NCBI RefSeq assembly: GCF_037137075.1
Contig: NZ_JBBBNV010000022.1
Coordinates: 1-64,000, forward strand
Length of the DNA: 64,000 bases
Direction of reading: 5' to 3'
Source: JBBBNV01 sp037137075
GTDB lineage: Bacteria > Bacillota > Bacilli > Paenibacillales > NBRC-103111
How positions within the stretch are numbered: the stretch's first letter is position 1; every line of letters begins with the position of its first letter. Positions 61,736 through 64,000 of the stretch are shown in pieces. Position numbers and translations under genes: made by a program. The notes under the pieces were generated by a model, which ran no database searches, was not told the DNA's origin, and saw only the letters and a list, made by a program, of their open reading frames with translations.

Positions 61736-61864
61736 GACGTTTCCCCCTTCCCAGCTCTATACTTTTTATCTTGGTGTCCTCTTCGGAGGATATGCCTTGC
61801 AGCACAAGTGCCCTGCTTCAAGCTAAACCACCGCAGCATCAAGCAACTCCGATTAGGCTATGTA

Positions 61865-62449
61865 TCAGTGTATCCATTTCATGTGTCCAAGCGGCCAAAA
61901 AACGACCTCCGCCCGGCCTACAATTTTGTCATAAGGCACAAAGCCGACATCGGTAGAGCGGCTATCCGAGCTGTGGGAGCGGTTATCCCCCATGACGAAC
62001 AACTGCCCTTCGGGCACCTTCTTCTCGGCAAAGTTGGTGTTATTGTAAGGACGGCCTTCCTTATTGGAGGATTCAACCGCGCTCTGGATATATTCCTCCG
62101 GAAGCAGCTCGCCATTCACATAAACCTTATCGCCGTCCACCTTGACCGTGTCTCCAGGCAATCCAATCACCCGTTTAATGTAATCCTTTTGGGAAGGAGC
62201 CAGAAACACAATGACCTCGCCCCGCTTCGGATCGCGAAGATTATACAAAAGCTTATTGACAACAAGCCGTTCGCCCGTCTCAAAATTGGGAGCCATCGAA
62301 ATCCCTTCTACGATAAACGGGGCAAACAGAAACTGCCGGATAATGAGCACGAGCACTAATGCGATAAGAAGTGCCTTAATCCATTCCCAGGTTTCATTTT
62401 TGACCGATTTTGCTTTTGTCACTTGATTGTCTTGTACTGTCTCGCTCAT
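61865..62449 (-). CDS. lepB: Signal peptidase I
   Basis: Membrane protease that removes signal peptides from exported proteins. 194 residues: one N-terminal membrane helix (ALLIALVLVLIIRQFLFAPF), catalytic Ser51 in VEGISMAPNF, catalytic Lys92 in DYIKRVIGLPGD, and the C-terminal GDNRSHSSDSR motif. Single-span Bacillus SipS type. The 129-base gap to rbgA shows no gene. Confidence 0.96.
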   Translation of the reverse strand: MSETVQDNQVTKAKSVKNETWEWIKALLIALVLVLIIRQFLFAPFIVEGISMAPNFETGERLVVNKLLYNLRDPKRGEVIVFLAPSQKDYIKRVIGLPGDTVKVDGDKVYVNGELLPEEYIQSAVESSNKEGRPYNNTNFAEKKVPEGQLFVMGDNRSHSSDSRSTDVGFVPYDKIVGRAEVVFWPLGHMKWIH

Positions 62450-62485
62450 GGCTCACACCTCATCTCACATGAGAAACGGTCTTAA

Positions 62486-62521
62486 GAAAAACGAAAGGGG
62501 ACTTGCCAAAGCCAAGCCCCC
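62486..62521 (-). terminator. Intrinsic terminator after rplS
   Basis: On the minus strand GGGG-CTTG and CAAG-CCCC pair (eight pairs plus one G-U), followed by TTTCGTTTTTC. It begins nine bases past the rplS stop and lies before lepB. Confidence 0.8.
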
Positions 62522-62529
62522 ACGTTTCA

Positions 62530-62874
62530 TTAACGAATTTCTTGAATTCTTGCAGCTTTACCACGCAGACCACGCAGGTAGTAAAGTTTCGCACGGCGAA
62601 CGCGACCACGGCGGGCCACTTCGATTTTATCCAGTCTCGGCGAGTGCAGCGGGAAAGTTCTTTCCACACCAACACCGTAGGAGATTTTGCGGACGGTAAA
62701 CGATTCGCTGATGCCACCGCCACGGCGCTTAATTACAACGCCTTCGAAAATCTGAACCCGTTCACGAGAGCCCTCGATAACTTTTACGTGCACTTTCAAA
62801 GTATCTCCCGGACGAAAGCTGGGGATATCCTTGCGCAGCTGTTCCTGCGTCACTTCACGGACTAATTGATTCAT
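62530..62874 (-). CDS. rplS: 50S ribosomal protein L19
   Basis: Large-subunit protein at the 30S/50S interface. 114 residues from the ATG at 62874 (AAGGAGGG upstream): NQLVREVTQEQLRKDIPSFRPGDTLKVHVKVIEGSRERVQIFEGVVIKRRGGGISESFTVRKIS (segments) and RRGRVRRAKLYYLRGLRGKAARI. The 80-residue in-frame extension upstream is not protein-like for L19 and contains the promoter, so it is rejected. Confidence 0.98.
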   Translation of the reverse strand: MNQLVREVTQEQLRKDIPSFRPGDTLKVHVKVIEGSRERVQIFEGVVIKRRGGGISESFTVRKISYGVGVERTFPLHSPRLDKIEVARRGRVRRAKLYYLRGLRGKAARIQEIR

Positions 62875-62985
62875 TGCAGACTCCCTCCTTCCACCATAGG
62901 CGTTCATGCCGTTCATACAAATGCAATTTCCATCTGTACTCAATACGTGCAGCGGACCACCCGAATTAAAAAACCACAACAGAAT
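62875..62985 (-). promoter_or_regulatory. rplS leader (L19 leader candidate)
   Basis: The region between the promoter and rplS is about 110 bases. The L19 leader is a known Firmicute RNA family in this place. I could not verify its consensus fold by eye, so the call rests on position and length. Confidence 0.45.
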
Positions 62986-62987
62986 TA

Positions 62988-63016
62988 ATAGTATCATATC
63001 CAAGCTAGAAAGACAA
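62988..63016 (-). promoter_or_regulatory. Sigma-A promoter for rplS
   Basis: The minus strand has TTGTCT (63011-63016), 17 bases, then TACTAT (62988-62993) preceded by TGA, an extended -10. The rest of the 276-base rplS-trmD gap shows no gene. Confidence 0.7.
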
Positions 63017-63150
63017 TAGCGGAGATAGCTTTTTCCAAATAAACAACCCCGGCATCGACGCTTCCGCCTGTTCCATACGTCTCCTGCAGCACGCCGGACA
63101 GCAAATGACGCCAACAGCCCAAAGGGCCGCGCCTCTCGCTTCCCCGGCAG

Positions 63151-63951
63151 TTAAGGGAGCAGGCCCCGCTCAAACTCATCCAGCCAGACACGGTCCTGCT
63201 TGGAAAGCTCCGTTCCGGCAAGCAGGTCCGGCCTGCGCCGCCATGTACGGTATAAGGCTTGTTTTCGGCGCCAAGCCGTCACATTGGCATGATGGCCCGA
63301 CAATAGAACCTCCGGCACTTCCCAATTCCGGAAGGATGCCGGACGCGTATAGTGCGGATACTCCAGCAGCCCGGTGCTAAACGAGTCCGTTACTGCTGAC
63401 TGCTCATTGCCAAGCACACCCGGCAGCAGCCTTGCAACGCTGTCAATCACGACCATTGCCGGCAGCTCGCCGCCGGTCAGAACATAATCACCAATAGAGA
63501 TTTCATCAGTGACCAGGTGCTCGCGGATACGCTCATCATAGCCCTCATAATGGCCGCAGATGAATATCAAGTGCTGCTCCTCCGCCAGCTCCTCCGCCAG
63601 CTGCTGGTTGAAGGAGCGGCCCTGCGGGCACATCAGTATGACCCTTGGACGCGGTGCTCCGGGCGCCGTATCGGCCTGCCCTTCTCCTGCCTCCGGCAGC
63701 CCCTGATTCGCCTGCGCCTCCGCCAGCACATGTTCTACCGCCTTGAACACCGGCTCGGCCTTGAGGACCATGCCTCCGCCTCCGCCGTACGGATAATCAT
63801 CTACAGTATTGTGCTTGTTACCTGCGAATTCCCGGAAATTGACCGTTTGCAGCGAAATGATCCCTTTGTCCGCCGCCTTGCCTAAAATGCTGGAGGTAAA
63901 CACTCCATGGAACATTTCCGGAAACAATGTCAACACGTCGACTCTCATCAT
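63151..63951 (-). CDS. trmD: tRNA (guanine-37-N1)-methyltransferase TrmD
   Basis: Methylates G37 next to the anticodon to prevent frameshifts; trefoil-knot SPOUT enzyme. 266 residues: RVDVLTLFPEMFHGVFTSSILGKA, VDDYPYGGGGGMVLKAEPVF, FICGHYEGYDERI, DEISIGDYVLTGGELPAMVVIDSVARLLPGVLG (segments), and HYTRPASFRNWEVPEVLLSGHHANV. An insert of about 25 residues near 78-100 (AEAQANQGLPEAGEGQADTAPGAP) is rich in Ala/Gly/Glu and makes it longer than the usual 245. It overlaps rimM (ATGA). Confidence 0.97.
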   Translation of the reverse strand: MMRVDVLTLFPEMFHGVFTSSILGKAADKGIISLQTVNFREFAGNKHNTVDDYPYGGGGGMVLKAEPVFKAVEHVLAEAQANQGLPEAGEGQADTAPGAPRPRVILMCPQGRSFNQQLAEELAEEQHLIFICGHYEGYDERIREHLVTDEISIGDYVLTGGELPAMVVIDSVARLLPGVLGNEQSAVTDSFSTGLLEYPHYTRPASFRNWEVPEVLLSGHHANVTAWRRKQALYRTWRRRPDLLAGTELSKQDRVWLDEFERGLLP

Positions 63952-64000
63952 TCCAGCAAACCTTCCATTAACCGGACGGTTACCCGTTTCGCGGCAATAT
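63948..64000 (-). CDS. rimM: Ribosome maturation factor RimM, last 17 codons (partial)
   Basis: Reading the minus strand from the window edge gives IAAKRVTVRLMEGLLE and a TGA stop that overlaps the trmD ATG. The end LMEGLL is the usual RimM C-terminus, and rimM-trmD-rplS is a standard order. RimM helps 30S 3' domain maturation. The rest of the gene lies outside the window. Confidence 0.85.
   Translation of the reverse strand, partial: IAAKRVTVRLMEGLLE

Noticed and set aside
62875..63114. N-terminal extension of L19 by 80 residues
   Set aside because: It spans the promoter and leader, is not L19-like, and a perfect SD sits before the internal ATG at 62874.

Overview
This window is one long, almost entirely minus-strand block of core chromosome from an endospore-forming Firmicute, most likely Paenibacillus or a close relative in Paenibacillaceae. 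The signs are Gram-positive PolC, SigD, CodY, FliY in place of plain FliN, RbgA, CheC/CheD, TrmFO, the Bacillus-like order rplS-lepB-rbgA-rnhB-ylqG-ylqH-sucCD-dprA-topA-trmFO-hslVU-codY-fla/che-rpsB, a balanced base composition, and many TTG/GTG starts placed by strong Shine-Dalgarno (SD) sequences. Transcription runs from high to low coordinates, so the region is described here from the right-hand end.

Right part (64000 to about 44500): the last codons of rimM, then trmD, rplS with its own promoter and leader, lepB, rbgA (followed by a terminator), rnhB, a pair of extra flagellar-export-like genes (a FliK-like protein and a stand-alone FlhB C-terminal domain, ylqH), yraN, comM (YifB) with a structured 5' leader, a small zinc-ribbon gene, sucC-sucD, dprA, topA, trmFO, hslV, hslU and codY. 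The xerC/codV gene that sits between trmFO and hslV in Bacillus subtilis is absent.

Middle part (44343 to 13334): a 31-kb fla/che supercluster in the classic order. It holds the rod genes flgB-flgC-fliE; the MS ring, switch and export ATPase genes fliF-fliG-fliH-fliI-fliJ; a MotE-like protein; the hook genes fliK-flgD-(TIGR02530-like)-flgG; flbD and fliL; the switch genes fliM-fliY with cheY; the export gate fliO-P-Q-R-flhB-flhA; the placement GTPase/ATPase pair flhF-flhG; the chemotaxis genes cheB-A-W-C-D; a small membrane protein; sigD; a FapA-like protein; a small hydrophilic protein; a SwrB-like protein; and a membrane-anchored protein carrying only the LysM-like part of MltG. Most neighbours overlap or lie within 30 bases, so they are probably cotranscribed. 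No flagellin, stator (motAB), receptor or cheR gene is in the window.

Left part (13250 to 155): a sigma-A-like promoter and folded leader, then rpsB, tsf, pyrH, frr, uppS, cdsA, dxr, rseP, proS and polC, covering translation, isoprenoid and phospholipid synthesis, a site-2 protease and the replicative polymerase. Intrinsic terminators follow rpsB, tsf, frr and dxr. ProRS is the short archaeal/eukaryotic-type enzyme.

I found no mobile element, CRISPR array, tRNA/rRNA gene or clear foreign island. The most unusual signals are regulatory: a hairpin able to mask the comM ribosome-binding site, a nested hairpin in the rpsB leader, a 13-base tandem repeat at the fla/che-rpsB junction, and a palindrome plus hairpin where xerC would be. 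Start codons were set by SD spacing and family alignment from memory; no database search was possible.
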